From NCBI RefSeq assembly GCF_014698015.1, contig NZ_JACXBS010000001.1, positions 124,001 through 188,000 on the forward strand: a stretch of DNA of 64,000 nucleotides, read 5' to 3'. The notes beneath the pieces were generated by a model, which was given only the letters and a program-made list of their open reading frames with translations, was not told the DNA's origin and made no database searches. The stretch comes from Kocuria sp. cx-455 (GTDB taxonomy: Bacteria > Actinomycetota > Actinomycetes > Actinomycetales > Micrococcaceae). Of this stretch, positions 7,744-16,963 are shown piece after piece (positions within the stretch are counted from its first letter, which is position 1; each line of letters begins with the position of its first letter). The translations under genes were made by a program, and so were the position numbers.

Positions 7744-8076
7744 ATGGAAGAAAACACGCTGACCACCATCGCCCAGTCCATGCTGAACAAGGCCCGCGAA
7801 TCGTCCAGCGGTCGATCCGCGCACAACCTCTACGGCGGCCGTGAGCACAAACTGCAGCAGACCCTGATCGCGCTGGTTCAGGGCCAGGATCTCAAAGAAC
7901 ACGAGAATCCGGGCGAAGCCACGATCCAAGTGATCATTGGCCAGGTCCAACTGGTTGCCGGTGAGGAGTCGATCATGCTCCACTCCGCCGATCACGCCGT
8001 GATCCCCCAGCAGCGACACACCCTGCACGCTCATGAGGACTCCGTGGTGTTGTTGACGCTCGTGGGTCAGGGCTGA
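7744..8076 (+). CDS. Small cupin-domain protein
   Basis: This 110-residue protein has a single cupin-like barrel. The segment LKEHENPGEATIQVIIGQVQLVAGEES matches cupin motif 1 loosely, and IPQQRHTLHAHEDSVVLLTLVGQG matches motif 2. Metal-ligand-like His and Glu residues are visible, but the full HxH set is not certain. It is divergent from nifS (70 bases apart), and its 3' end overlaps the nadC stop by 10 bases tail to tail. Genes of this type are often stress or metabolite sensors; the role here is unknown. Confidence 0.75.
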   Translation: MEENTLTTIAQSMLNKARESSSGRSAHNLYGGREHKLQQTLIALVQGQDLKEHENPGEATIQVIIGQVQLVAGEESIMLHSADHAVIPQQRHTLHAHEDSVVLLTLVGQG

Positions 8077-8972
8077 TCCACCGCAACGTCCAGACCCAGG
8101 TCCAGCGCCCGCACCGAATGGGTGAGGGCGCCGACCGAGATCACGTCCACGCCCGTGGATGCGATTTTGCCAATGGTCTCCAGCGTGATGCCCCCGGAGG
8201 CCTCCACGACCGCGCGACCGTCCACCATGGCCACGCCGCTGACCAGGTCCGCGAGGGCAAAGTTGTCGAGCATGATGGTGTCCACACCGCCGGCCAGGAC
8301 GTCCTCGATCTGGTCGAGTCGATCCACTTCCACTTCCATATGTGTCGTATGGGGCATCTGTTTGCGGAGCTCGCGCAGCGCATGCGTGATGGTGGCTCCG
8401 CCGGCCGTGAGCACGGCCAGGTGATTGTCCTTGAGCATCACGGCGTCCGAGAGCCCAAAGCGGTGATTATGTCCGCCACCGCAGGTCACGGCGTGCTTTT
8501 CCAGCGCTCGCAGTCCCGGGGTGGTCTTGCGGGTATCGGCCACACGGGTGCGCGTGATGGTTCCGGCGGGCAGCTTGTTGGCGCTCTCCACCTCCGCAAC
8601 GGCCTTCTCGACCTCCGCCACGTACCGGGCAGTGAGCGTGGCGATCCCGGACATCCGCTGCGCCAGGTTCAGCACCGTGCGTTCGGCCGTCAACAGCGGC
8701 CGCGCGGGTCCGGTCACGGTCGCGATGTCGGTTCCGGGAGTGACCGGGTCGCCATCGCGCACGTGAAGCGTGACTTCAAGCCGCGGGTCCACGGTGGTGA
8801 AACCCGTGCGGATGACCTCTTCGCCGGCGAAGACACCGTCCTCCCGCGAGGTGATGGTCGCGGTGGCGGTGGCTTCCGCGGGGATCACGAGTTCGGAGGT
8901 GATGTCACCCCACGGGGCATCCTCGACGAGGCTCGAGCGGATCACGGCTTCAACGGCCGAGCGAGTCAGCAT
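8067..8972 (-). CDS. nadC: Nicotinate-nucleotide pyrophosphorylase (quinolinate phosphoribosyltransferase)
   Basis: Converts quinolinate and PRPP to nicotinate mononucleotide, CO2 and PPi, the third step of de novo NAD synthesis. The 301-residue product has the EDAPWGDITSE N-terminal motif, the NLAQRMSGIAT helix, TRVADTRKTTPGLRALEK with the active-site Arg/Lys, HNHRFGLSDAVMLKDNH, and EVEVDRLDQ/IMLDNF/EASGGI phosphate-binding strands. ATG 8972 gives the canonical N-terminus, and the gene overlaps the 3' end of nadB by 23 bases, so translation is probably coupled. It is the last gene of nrtR-nadA-nadB-nadC. Confidence 0.95.
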   Translation of the reverse strand: MLTRSAVEAVIRSSLVEDAPWGDITSELVIPAEATATATITSREDGVFAGEEVIRTGFTTVDPRLEVTLHVRDGDPVTPGTDIATVTGPARPLLTAERTVLNLAQRMSGIATLTARYVAEVEKAVAEVESANKLPAGTITRTRVADTRKTTPGLRALEKHAVTCGGGHNHRFGLSDAVMLKDNHLAVLTAGGATITHALRELRKQMPHTTHMEVEVDRLDQIEDVLAGGVDTIMLDNFALADLVSGVAMVDGRAVVEASGGITLETIGKIASTGVDVISVGALTHSVRALDLGLDVAVDQP

Positions 8973-10635
8973 GGACTGTCCTTTCGTGGGTGGACTCCGC
9001 GGTTGGAGCGGCAATCCACCGGGTGCTTATGGCTTGCTGGGCATCGGCCGAGGGGAAGTCCGCTCGCTGATGCGCCCCGCGGGATTCGGTGCGGGTCAGC
9101 GCGGCGGTCACCAGGGCATGTCCAACGGTCAGGAGGTTTCGGTCTTCGACGTCGGTCAGGGTGTCCGGGGCGTCGGTTGCACCCCAGGACGACGACGCCG
9201 CCAGCCAGCCTTCCAGCGTCGCTTTCGCTTGCTCGAGGCCCTCCGCCGTGCGGAAGACACCGGCGCCCCGCCACATGGTGTGCTGGAGGGCTTCGCGGGT
9301 GAATGGTTCGGGGGTGGTGCCCGAGCGTGAGCGTGGGAGTTCGTGAGGCTCGCGTTCGCTGACGTGAGACGGAGGCCAGGGGACCGAGGTCGGGCTCGAC
9401 TCGGCCACCAGCTCACCGATCCGGCGTCCGAAGACGGTAGCTTCCAGTAGGGAGTTGGAAGCCAGGCGGTTGGCTCCGTGCATGCCGGTGTTCGAGCACT
9501 CACCGGCGGCCCACAGGCCGGTCACGTTCGTGCGGCCCTGCTCATCGGTGACGATTCCACCCATGTGATAGTGCGCGGCCGGGCTCACGGGAACCAGCTC
9601 CGCGGACCAGTCGATGCCGTGGGCTTTCAGGCTTGCATCAATGGTGGGGAATCGCTGGGCCAGGAACTCTGCACGGGTCAGCCCCTCCGGAACGGGAATG
9701 GTCGAGCAATCCAGGTACGCGGTGCCGTCGCCGGAACCGGTGCGCACCGCAAAGACCGCCCGGGCCACGACATCCCGCGGTGCGAGTTCCGCGCGCGGGT
9801 CTACGTCCGTCATGAAGCGATGACCGTGCTGATCGCGCAGTACCGCTCCCTCGCCGCGAACAGCCTCCGAGATCAGAAACGATCCCGGTGCCGCCAGTGC
9901 GGTGGGGTGGAACTGGAAGAACTCCAGATCCCGAACCTCGGCACCGGCGCGCAGGGCCAGGGCAATGCCGTCACCGGTGGCCACCTCGGGGTTGGTCGTG
10001 TACGGATACAACTGACCGGCCCCACCGCTTGCGAGCACCACGTGATCCGCGGCCAGGAACTCCTCGGGACCCAGCCGGCCTCCGGCGAGAACCGGGCGAA
10101 GTGTGGCACCCACGACACGGTGGCCGCCGGTAATAACTAATGTGACCAGTGTGTATTCCAGTATCCGGATATGCCCGGTGGACGCCGCGTCCCGCGTTCG
10201 ATCGGACAGCGCCTCCTGGATCACGTGCCCCGTGGCATCGCCTCCGGCGTGCAGAATCCGGGACACACTGTGTGCCGCTTCCAAGCCTTGAACCCACGGT
10301 GACCCCGGCCCCGCCACGCGATCAAAGGTCACGCCGCGGCCGGTGAGGTCGCGAACGGCGTCGGCGGAATCCCGGACCACACCCTTAACGACCGGGGGCT
10401 CGCACAAACCAGCGCCCGCAACCACGGTGTCCTGGACGTGCAGCCGCGCCGAATCCTTGGATTGGCCCTGGGGCAGGGAACTGGTCATTGCGGCCATGCC
10501 ACCCTGCGCGCGATCGGTCGCGGTGTGGGTGAGCGCAGCCTTGGTGACCACGGTGACGCGGGCGCCCGCCTCGGCCGCGGACAGCGCCGCGCTGAGACCG
10601 GCAATCCCGCTGCCGATGACGATCACGTCAGTCAT
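8950..10635 (-). CDS. nadB: L-aspartate oxidase
   Basis: FAD enzyme oxidising L-aspartate to iminoaspartate, the substrate of NadA. In 561 residues it has the FAD-binding GSGIAGLSAALSAAEAG, RAQGGMAAM, the substrate region FHPTALAAPGSFLISEAVRGEGA, HYHMGGIVTDEQG, and the C-terminal FAD motif CSNTGMHGANRLASNSLLE. A helical C-terminal domain follows (MWRGAGVFRTAEGLEQA). ATG 10635 lies three bases after the nadA stop. It shares the flavoprotein fold with succinate dehydrogenase, but the context and the MHGANRLASNSL motif identify NadB. Confidence 0.95.
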   Translation of the reverse strand: MTDVIVIGSGIAGLSAALSAAEAGARVTVVTKAALTHTATDRAQGGMAAMTSSLPQGQSKDSARLHVQDTVVAGAGLCEPPVVKGVVRDSADAVRDLTGRGVTFDRVAGPGSPWVQGLEAAHSVSRILHAGGDATGHVIQEALSDRTRDAASTGHIRILEYTLVTLVITGGHRVVGATLRPVLAGGRLGPEEFLAADHVVLASGGAGQLYPYTTNPEVATGDGIALALRAGAEVRDLEFFQFHPTALAAPGSFLISEAVRGEGAVLRDQHGHRFMTDVDPRAELAPRDVVARAVFAVRTGSGDGTAYLDCSTIPVPEGLTRAEFLAQRFPTIDASLKAHGIDWSAELVPVSPAAHYHMGGIVTDEQGRTNVTGLWAAGECSNTGMHGANRLASNSLLEATVFGRRIGELVAESSPTSVPWPPSHVSEREPHELPRSRSGTTPEPFTREALQHTMWRGAGVFRTAEGLEQAKATLEGWLAASSSWGATDAPDTLTDVEDRNLLTVGHALVTAALTRTESRGAHQRADFPSADAQQAISTRWIAAPTAESTHERTVHADSLGR

Positions 10636-10638
10636 GAG

Positions 10639-11970
10639 TCACTTCTTCGGGACGGCGGCCAGCATCCGCTCGAGGGCCACGGAGGCCTCTTGAGCGATAC
10701 TGTCCGAGACGGAGACCTGATTGATCACGCGTCCGGCCACCAGTTCCTCCAGCACCCACGCGAGGTAACCCGGGTGGATGCGGTACATGGTGGAGCACGG
10801 GCAGATCACGGGATCGAGGCAGAAAATGGTGTGCTCGGGGTGTTCGGCGGCCAGGCGGTTGACCATGTTGATCTCGGTGCCGATTGCGAAGGTCTGACCC
10901 GGTTCGGCGGCTTGCACGGCCTTGCGAATGTGGTCGGTGGAACCTGAGGAGTCTGCGGCGTCCACGACCTCCATGGGTGACTCAGGGTGCACGATCACGG
11001 TGCAGCCGGGGTGGTCCGCGCGAGCCTGGTCGATCTGGCCCACGGTGAAGCGCTTGTGGACCGAGCAGAAACCGTGCCACAGGATCACGCGGGAATCCTG
11101 GAGATTCTGCGCGGTGTTGCCACCCAGTTCCTTGCGCGGATTCCACAGGGGCATCTGCTCGAGCGGCACGCCCATGGCCTTGGCGGTGTTGCGCCCCAGG
11201 TGCTGATCCGGGAAGAACAGCACGCGCTGGCCGCGCTTGAACGCCCACTCCAGCACGGTCTGCGCGTTCGAGGACGTGCAGACGATCCCGCCGTTGCGGC
11301 CGCAGAACGCTTTGAGCGCGGCCGAGGAGTTCATGTAGGTCACGGGGATCACCGAGGCGAGCGGTTGACCGCTCTCGTCCCTGGCGATCTGGCCGTTCTC
11401 GTCCACGGCGTGCGGGCCGAGCACGTCCATGAGGTCCGCCCAGCAGTCCGCCACGGAGGCCTCGTCCGCCATGTCCGCCATGGAGCAGCCCGCCGCGGGG
11501 TTGGGCAGGATCACGGACTGGTTGTCCTGGGAGAGGATGTCAGCGGTCTCGGCCATGAAATGCACGCCGCAGAACACAATGGCCTCCGCCTCCGGGTGGG
11601 CCTTGGCCTGCTGCGCCAGCTGGAACGAGTCGCCAATGAAGTCCGCGTGCTTGACCACTTCATCACGCTGGTAGAAGTGGCCCATCACGACGGCGCGCTC
11701 GCCCAGGGTTTCCTTGGCCGCGACGATCATGGCGTCCAGTTCCTCCGGGGAGGCATCCCGGTAGCGCTGCGGAATGGTGGGCTGGGCGGGGGAGCCGGCG
11801 GGGGCGACGTCGTTCTGGGACGCCCCGGGTCCGTAACCGTCCACGAGCGGGGTGGGGAACTCCCACGGATCCTGGGCGAGGGAGCTGTTGCACGAGCCGC
11901 CCTCGAGCGTCACGGCGGTGCCGGACGGGCGCGTGGGCAGGAGATTGAGCTGGGTGGCTACGGAGGTCAT
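10639..11970 (-). CDS. nadA: Quinolinate synthase, 4Fe-4S
   Basis: Condenses iminoaspartate with dihydroxyacetone phosphate to give quinolinate. The 443-residue protein has an approximately 85-residue N-terminal extension with a Cys-containing segment (EGGSCNSSLAQDPWEF) before the NadA core. Core motifs are VVMGHFYQRDEV, IVFCGVHFMAETADIL, cluster ligand Cys in NPAAGCSMADMAD, Cys in GIVCTSSNA, and CPCSTMYRI near the C-terminus. The start overlaps the nrtR stop (ATGA). The Fe-S cluster links it to the nearby nifS. Confidence 0.95.
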   Translation of the reverse strand: MTSVATQLNLLPTRPSGTAVTLEGGSCNSSLAQDPWEFPTPLVDGYGPGASQNDVAPAGSPAQPTIPQRYRDASPEELDAMIVAAKETLGERAVVMGHFYQRDEVVKHADFIGDSFQLAQQAKAHPEAEAIVFCGVHFMAETADILSQDNQSVILPNPAAGCSMADMADEASVADCWADLMDVLGPHAVDENGQIARDESGQPLASVIPVTYMNSSAALKAFCGRNGGIVCTSSNAQTVLEWAFKRGQRVLFFPDQHLGRNTAKAMGVPLEQMPLWNPRKELGGNTAQNLQDSRVILWHGFCSVHKRFTVGQIDQARADHPGCTVIVHPESPMEVVDAADSSGSTDHIRKAVQAAEPGQTFAIGTEINMVNRLAAEHPEHTIFCLDPVICPCSTMYRIHPGYLAWVLEELVAGRVINQVSVSDSIAQEASVALERMLAAVPKK

Positions 11971-12674
11971 GAGGTCTCCTCGGTACGGTCTGACGTGGGA
12001 TGACTGAACAATGTGGATGGCTTGGCTTGTCCGAAGCGGTAGAGCTTGGGCGGGCGATGTCGGGTACCTTCCAGGCGCTCGCCGGTGTCCTCGAGCTGCC
12101 CGGACGAGAGGACGTGGCGGCGGAAATTGGCGGGGTCCAGGGGGTCTCCGATGATTGCTTCGTGCACCTCGCGCAGCGCGGCGATCGTGAACGTCTCCGG
12201 GAGGAACGCCTTGGCCACGGTGGGCTCGGTAATCCGGTTCCGCAGTCGATCGAGGGCGTGGGTGACGATGTCCGAGTGATCGAAGGCGAGATCCGGGAGG
12301 TCGGTGGCGCGCAGCCAGGTGACGTTGATGTCGTTCTCACCCAGGGCCGCCTCCTGCGGGGGCAGTGAGGCCCAGTAAACGACCGTGACCTGACGTTCTT
12401 CGGCCCCGGCGGAGCGGGTCAGGCCACCGAACGTGGCCAGCTGTTCCAGGTGCGTAGGGGTGAGGCCTGTGGTGAGCGTGAGGTCGCGCAGCGCGGAGTC
12501 CTCCAGGTCCTCATTGGGCCGGAGCGGACCGCCGGGTAGGGCCCACATGCCGCGATACGGGTCGCGGATCCTGCGGACCAGGGGGAGCCACAGTTCATGG
12601 GTGCCATTCTTGCCGGTGGGGCGAACGGTGAAAATCACGGTGGACACGGCCAGGAGCACACGCTGATCAGTCAT
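11967..12674 (-). CDS. nrtR: NrtR-type Nudix-domain transcriptional regulator of NAD synthesis
   Basis: NrtR regulators couple a Nudix ADP-ribose-sensing domain to a C-terminal winged helix and repress NAD genes. The 235-residue protein has a Nudix fold, but its box is degenerate: the usual REUXEE is RDLTLT in GGPLRPNEDLEDSALRDL, so hydrolase activity is unlikely. The second half (FTIAALREVHEAIIGDPLDPANFRRHVLSSG) is the winged helix typical of NrtR. It is the first gene of the nad operon and overlaps nadA by four bases. A perfect inverted repeat 55-75 bases upstream of its start is the likely operator, implying autoregulation of the whole operon. Confidence 0.88.
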   Translation of the reverse strand: MTDQRVLLAVSTVIFTVRPTGKNGTHELWLPLVRRIRDPYRGMWALPGGPLRPNEDLEDSALRDLTLTTGLTPTHLEQLATFGGLTRSAGAEERQVTVVYWASLPPQEAALGENDINVTWLRATDLPDLAFDHSDIVTHALDRLRNRITEPTVAKAFLPETFTIAALREVHEAIIGDPLDPANFRRHVLSSGQLEDTGERLEGTRHRPPKLYRFGQAKPSTLFSHPTSDRTEETS

Positions 12675-12728
12675 GGTGGCTCCCTGTCTGCTCGCCGCGG
12701 CACGAAGCCGTTGGGTTAGTGTCAGAAT

Positions 12729-12748
12729 GACTTTAACATCTTAAAGTC
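12729..12748. promoter_or_regulatory. Candidate NrtR operator
   Basis: GACTTTAA (12729-12736) and TTAAAGTC (12741-12748) form a perfect 8-bp inverted repeat with a 4-base spacer, in an AT-rich patch upstream of nrtR. A second overlapping partial repeat (AGTC...GACT around TAGCT) lies just downstream on the plus strand. The position and symmetry suit an autoregulatory NrtR site; the exact consensus for this lineage is not known to me. Confidence 0.55.
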
Positions 12749-12949
12749 TAGCTGACTATAAGTGAGCGCGGGGGGAGTGCTGAGGGCAAGGTGCAGCGGC
12801 GTGTGAGGCAATTGCGGCAAGGCAATCTGGTGTGGAGAAAGTGCTTGATCCGGGCGGAATCTCGACACTTTCATCACATGAGAGGTCGCGCGTGCTTTTC
12901 CCTCACCTCAGGCCGACCTGCCCGGGAAAGACTTTAGGCCCCCGACAGC

Positions 12950-15376
12950 ATGACCGCGCACGATGCCCACAAGGTTGAGAGAATGGTCCTCGTGCATCCG
13001 ATTGATACCCCTGAGCTGATCGTCACTCGCGAATTCGAGGACGCCCTGCAGCGGCTGCACCACGGCGAGAATGTGTTCCTCACGGGCAAGGCGGGCACCG
13101 GTAAGTCCACGTTGATCCGGGAGTTCATGGCCCACACCCGCCGGAACGTGGTGGTCGTGGCACCCACCGGGATCGCCGCGCTCAACGTGCAGGGCTACAC
13201 GATCCACCGGTTGCTGTCGCTGTATCCGGGCATGACCCCGGAGCAGGTGCGCACCGGGAAGTATTTCCCCGGCAGGTTCGCATCGACGCTGCGGGAGCTG
13301 CACACCTTGATCGTGGATGAGGCCTCCATGGTCCGTGCCGATCTCTTCGATTGCCTGGTGGCTGCGCTGGAGAGGTTCGGCCCCAAGCCCGGTCGGACGT
13401 ACGGCGGGGTGCAATTGGTGCTGGTCGGGGACCTGTATCAGCTGCCTCCCGTGGTCACCGACTACGAACGTGAACACTTCGCCACCCGCTACAAGACCCC
13501 GTACTTCTTCTCCGCGGACACCTACCACCCGGAGGATTTTGCCACGGTCGAGCTGAGCACGGTGTTCCGTCAGATCGGCGACAACCGCCTGGTGGACATT
13601 CTCAACGCCGTGCGTGAGGGCAGCCTGCTCGAGGAGGCCCGCCGAGAGCTCAACGCCCGCACGGATCCCGACTTCATGCCTCCCATCGAGGAATTCTGGC
13701 TGACGCTGACCACCACCAATCGCATGGCCACCTCACGCAATCGCAGGATGCTCGAGCAGATCGAGGAGGAACCGATCCATCACGCCGCACTTTTCACCGG
13801 CGACCTGGACGGTTTCGAAATCCCCGTGGACAAGGAACTGATCTTCAAGCGTGGGGCTCAGGTCATGATGCTCACCAACGACCCCGGTGACCGCTGGGTC
13901 AACGGTACGATCGCCAAGGTGGCCGACTACTTCTGGGAGGACGGCGAGCTCATCGTGTTCGTCGAGCTTCCCAACGGCGATTTCGTGAAGGTGGAGCCCA
14001 ACCTGTGGGAGGTGACGCGCCCGGTTGTCGAGCACGGAACGCTCCGCCACGAGGTGATCGGCACCTACACCCAACTGCCCTTCCGCCTCGCGTGGGCCAT
14101 CACCATTCACAAGAGTCAGGGCCAAACACTCGACAACGTGGTGGTCGACCTGACGGGTGGCACGTTCGCGGACGGCCAGTTGTACGTGGCCCTGAGCCGC
14201 TGCACATCCTTCGAGGGGCTCGTGTTGCGCCGCAACGTCCTGCCGCGCGATCTGAAGGTTGATCAGCGCATCCGCCGGTTCCTGCGGTCCGGTTCTCACG
14301 CGGCCCAACCGACCAGGGGCAATGTCTACCTGGGCATCTGCAGCGTGGGCGACGAGGGCGATCGCTGGCGCCCCCGCCCGGTGGAAATCGCCCTGGTCAC
14401 CGACGACGGCCTGGAGCTCAGCACCCTGGTCAACCCCACCCGCGACATGGGTGACGCACGCGTCGCCTACGGCATCACCGCGGGTCAGGTGCAACTCGCG
14501 CCCCTCCTCACGGACGCGTGGGCCGCGCTCGCACCGCACCTGGCCGGCCGCGTTCCGATGGGCATCGGCATCGATCGACAGCTCGGTTACCTTGACTACG
14601 AACTCAAACGCACCGGTTACGTCACGCGCATGCCCATGGGGTACGACGTCGCCGCGACACGACTTTCCGCGCAGCAGCGCCGTGCCCTCGACGCGCCGAC
14701 CGCCCTGGAGCGCGCCCGAGCGGTGCGGGATCTGGTGGCGGTCAAGGACCTGTCCGAGGTCATGGCGGATCCGTTCCCGGAGGCTCAGGATCATTCCGGG
14801 TACCTGATGCCCAGGCCCGCTGAGACTACGGAGTTCACCGTTCGGTGCAGTGCGGATGCCGCGGGCTCAACCGGTGCGGTGTTGGCGGAGAAGCTACGCC
14901 AAGCCGGTGAACGCGGGCGTTTCTCCGCCGAGAGCCTCGCGGTCGTGCGGGCGGTGGAGGAGCAAACCGGTGAGCACATCCTGGACGAGTCAGCTGACTC
15001 AGCTCAGAACATCGATTCCGTGTTGGTTCCCGGCACTCGCATCTGCTTCACCGGAACGGTCATCGGTGCTGACGGCCGCGAGGTCTACCGCGAAGATCTG
15101 GAGGATATGGCTGTGGAGCGGGGCCTGCAGCCGATGAACAACGTGACCAAGACTCGCTGTGACGTTCTGGTCACCGCAGAGGACGGTTCTCAATCCAATA
15201 AGGCCAAGAACGCGGCGAAGTGGGGCAAGCCGGTCTTCACCGCGCGTGAGTTCATGGCGTGGTGGCGCGGTGACGGCGGTTCCAGCGAGCCAGCGGAAAG
15301 CGCTCACGTGAAAGTGACGATCCGGTCGGACGACGTTTCCCTCCCACAGCGGGTGCTGCCGGATCAGGTGCTGTAA
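12950..15376 (+). CDS. PIF1-like SF1B helicase fused to a DnaQ-like region and a BRCT domain
   Basis: An 808-residue DNA-metabolism protein. Residues about 25-440 form a PIF1/RecD2-like 5'-3' helicase: Walker A GKAGTGKST, APTGIAALNVQG, Walker B LIVDEASMVRADL, LVLVGDLYQLPPV, and motifs V-VI FRLAWAITIHKSQGQTLD and GQLYVALSRCTSFEGL. Residues about 455-640 look like a DEDD exonuclease/ExoI-type fold (LVNPTRDMGDARVAYGIT, then a segment ending GIGIDRQLGYLDYELKR), probably without a full set of catalytic acids. Residues about 693-765 are a BRCT domain (ICFTGTVIGADGREVYRED, KTRCDVLVTAEDGSQSNKA, GKPVFTAREFMAWW). ATG 12950 is the most upstream start and ATG 12983 is possible; neither has a strong ribosome site. 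It probably acts in repair or recombination, but no substrate is proven. Confidence 0.82.
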   Translation: MTAHDAHKVERMVLVHPIDTPELIVTREFEDALQRLHHGENVFLTGKAGTGKSTLIREFMAHTRRNVVVVAPTGIAALNVQGYTIHRLLSLYPGMTPEQVRTGKYFPGRFASTLRELHTLIVDEASMVRADLFDCLVAALERFGPKPGRTYGGVQLVLVGDLYQLPPVVTDYEREHFATRYKTPYFFSADTYHPEDFATVELSTVFRQIGDNRLVDILNAVREGSLLEEARRELNARTDPDFMPPIEEFWLTLTTTNRMATSRNRRMLEQIEEEPIHHAALFTGDLDGFEIPVDKELIFKRGAQVMMLTNDPGDRWVNGTIAKVADYFWEDGELIVFVELPNGDFVKVEPNLWEVTRPVVEHGTLRHEVIGTYTQLPFRLAWAITIHKSQGQTLDNVVVDLTGGTFADGQLYVALSRCTSFEGLVLRRNVLPRDLKVDQRIRRFLRSGSHAAQPTRGNVYLGICSVGDEGDRWRPRPVEIALVTDDGLELSTLVNPTRDMGDARVAYGITAGQVQLAPLLTDAWAALAPHLAGRVPMGIGIDRQLGYLDYELKRTGYVTRMPMGYDVAATRLSAQQRRALDAPTALERARAVRDLVAVKDLSEVMADPFPEAQDHSGYLMPRPAETTEFTVRCSADAAGSTGAVLAEKLRQAGERGRFSAESLAVVRAVEEQTGEHILDESADSAQNIDSVLVPGTRICFTGTVIGADGREVYREDLEDMAVERGLQPMNNVTKTRCDVLVTAEDGSQSNKAKNAAKWGKPVFTAREFMAWWRGDGGSSEPAESAHVKVTIRSDDVSLPQRVLPDQVL

Positions 15377-15398
15377 CTTCCGGCCGGATCTGAAAGAT

Positions 15399-15557
15399 TC
15401 AGAAATTCCAGGGGTTGATCAGGTGCACACCGGCCCCTTGGAAGTCCCGGATGTTTCGAGTGGCAACGGGCATGCCACCCGCCCTGGCGGTGGCTGCAAT
15501 CATGGCGTCGACTGTGCCTACCGCGCGGTGCCCGAGCTGGAACCGGCGCGGGCGGGA
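15399..15557 (-). pseudogene. Truncated VapC-like PIN-domain toxin, C-terminal remnant
   Basis: In the minus-strand frame ending at the TGA at 15399-15401, about 47 residues match the C-terminal half of FitB/VapC PIN toxins: [20 protein letters not shown], then MPVATRNIRDFQGAGVHLIN and PWNF. The acidic residue of VDAMIAATA and the TRNIRDF motif are family hallmarks. The frame is closed upstream by a stop at 15558-15560, and the N-terminal half with the first catalytic acids is gone. No VapB antitoxin is next to it. The relic overlaps the last codons of the permease on the same strand, so the permease C-terminus may have been created by the deletion that destroyed vapC. Confidence 0.7.
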
Positions 15558-16963
15558 TTACCGGTGAGAGCGGCGTCGTCGTCGGGAAGAAGGGTGCGCT
15601 GGCGGCCCTTGCCCTTGACGAACGTGAAGAACACACCGGTCATGATGACCAACCACGCGAGACCCACGATCAGGGCGACCCGGGTGTCCGGGGTGAAGGC
15701 GAGCAGCACGATCACGAAGGCCATGAACGCCAACGCGAGGTAGGTGCTCACGCGGCCGCCGGGTAGCGGGTAGGAGCTGCGCGGAGTGCCGGCGCGGGCG
15801 CGTTCGCGGGACATGCCCGCGTGGGACATGAGGATCATGATCCACACCCATACCGTGGCGAACGTGGCCAGGGACGCGATGATCAAGAAGACGTTTTCGG
15901 GGATCACCGCGTTGAGGACCACCCCGATCACCAGAACACCGGCCATCAAGGCAACGGTGAGGGTCGGAACGCCGGTGCGCCCAACGTGCGTGAAGGCCTG
16001 GGGCGCGTGACCCTGCTGGGCCAGACCGTAAACCATGCGGCCGGAACCGAAAATGTCCGAGTTGATGGCGGAGATCGCGGCCGTGATGATCACCGCGTTG
16101 AGGATGTGCGCGGCGAAGGGTACGCCCAGGGAATCAAAGATCTGCACGAACGGGCTGACCTCACCGGTGACCTCGTTCCACGGGAACAAGCACATGAGCA
16201 CGAAGAGCGTGAGCACGTAGAAGAGCAGGATGCGCACCGGAACCGTGTTGATCGCGGCGGGGATGGTCTTGGAGGGGATCTTGGCCTCACCGGCGGTGAT
16301 GCCGATGGTCTCGATGCCACCGAACGCGAACATGACCACGGAGAAGGACAGCAACAGGCCGGTGAGGCCGTTGGGGAACAGGCCGCCGTGATCGATCAGG
16401 TTGTGCAGTCCGGGTGGCGTGCTGGAGGGGACGGAGAAGCCGAAGACCAGGATGGCGAAACCGCCCACGATCATCAAAACGATCGCCGTGACCTTCACGA
16501 TGGTCAGCCAGAACTCCAGCTCACCGAACACCTTGACGTTGAGCAGGTTCAAGCCCGTGATGAGTAGCACGATGGCCAGCACCCAGATCCACTGCGGCGT
16601 ATCGGGGAACCAGAACTGCATGTAGATGCCGAAGGCCGTGACGTCCGCCAGGGCCACGATGGCCATTTCGAACACGAACGTCCACCCCGTGATGAAGCCG
16701 GCCAGCGGTCCCAGGTAGCGGCCCGCGTACTGGCCGAACGACCCCGTCACCGGGTGCAGCACGGCCATCTCGCCGAGCGCGCGCATCACCAGGAACACCA
16801 CCGCGCCGCCGATCATGTACGCGAACAGTACGGCGGGACCGGCGGCTTGAATGGCGGAGGCGGAACCGTAGAACAAGCCGGTTCCAATGGCCGAGCCCAA
16901 CGCCATGAAGCGCACGTGGCGCACGGTCAGGCCGCGCTTGAGGGCAGCGGGGAATTCGCTCAC
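15518..16963 (-). CDS. Amino acid permease, APC family (AAT/ProY-GabP type)
   Basis: A cytoplasmic-membrane proton symporter for an amino acid, with 12 predicted membrane segments in 481 residues. Family motifs are [24 protein letters not shown] at the N-terminus, [44 protein letters not shown] and [21 protein letters not shown]. These fit the AAT group (proline, GABA, aromatic or histidine permeases), but the substrate cannot be fixed. GTG 16963 has an AAGG ribosome site. The last roughly 13 residues ([12 protein letters not shown]) are encoded inside the VapC relic and look non-native. Confidence 0.9.
   Translation of the reverse strand: MSEFPAALKRGLTVRHVRFMALGSAIGTGLFYGSASAIQAAGPAVLFAYMIGGAVVFLVMRALGEMAVLHPVTGSFGQYAGRYLGPLAGFITGWTFVFEMAIVALADVTAFGIYMQFWFPDTPQWIWVLAIVLLITGLNLLNVKVFGELEFWLTIVKVTAIVLMIVGGFAILVFGFSVPSSTPPGLHNLIDHGGLFPNGLTGLLLSFSVVMFAFGGIETIGITAGEAKIPSKTIPAAINTVPVRILLFYVLTLFVLMCLFPWNEVTGEVSPFVQIFDSLGVPFAAHILNAVIITAAISAINSDIFGSGRMVYGLAQQGHAPQAFTHVGRTGVPTLTVALMAGVLVIGVVLNAVIPENVFLIIASLATFATVWVWIMILMSHAGMSRERARAGTPRSSYPLPGGRVSTYLALAFMAFVIVLLAFTPDTRVALIVGLAWLVIMTGVFFTFVKGKGRQRTLLPDDDAALTGNPARAGSSSGTAR

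Noticed and set aside
11967-12674. Active Nudix hydrolase
   Set aside because: The Nudix box lacks the catalytic glutamates (RDLTLT instead of REUXEE), and a winged-helix C-terminus is present, so I call it NrtR.
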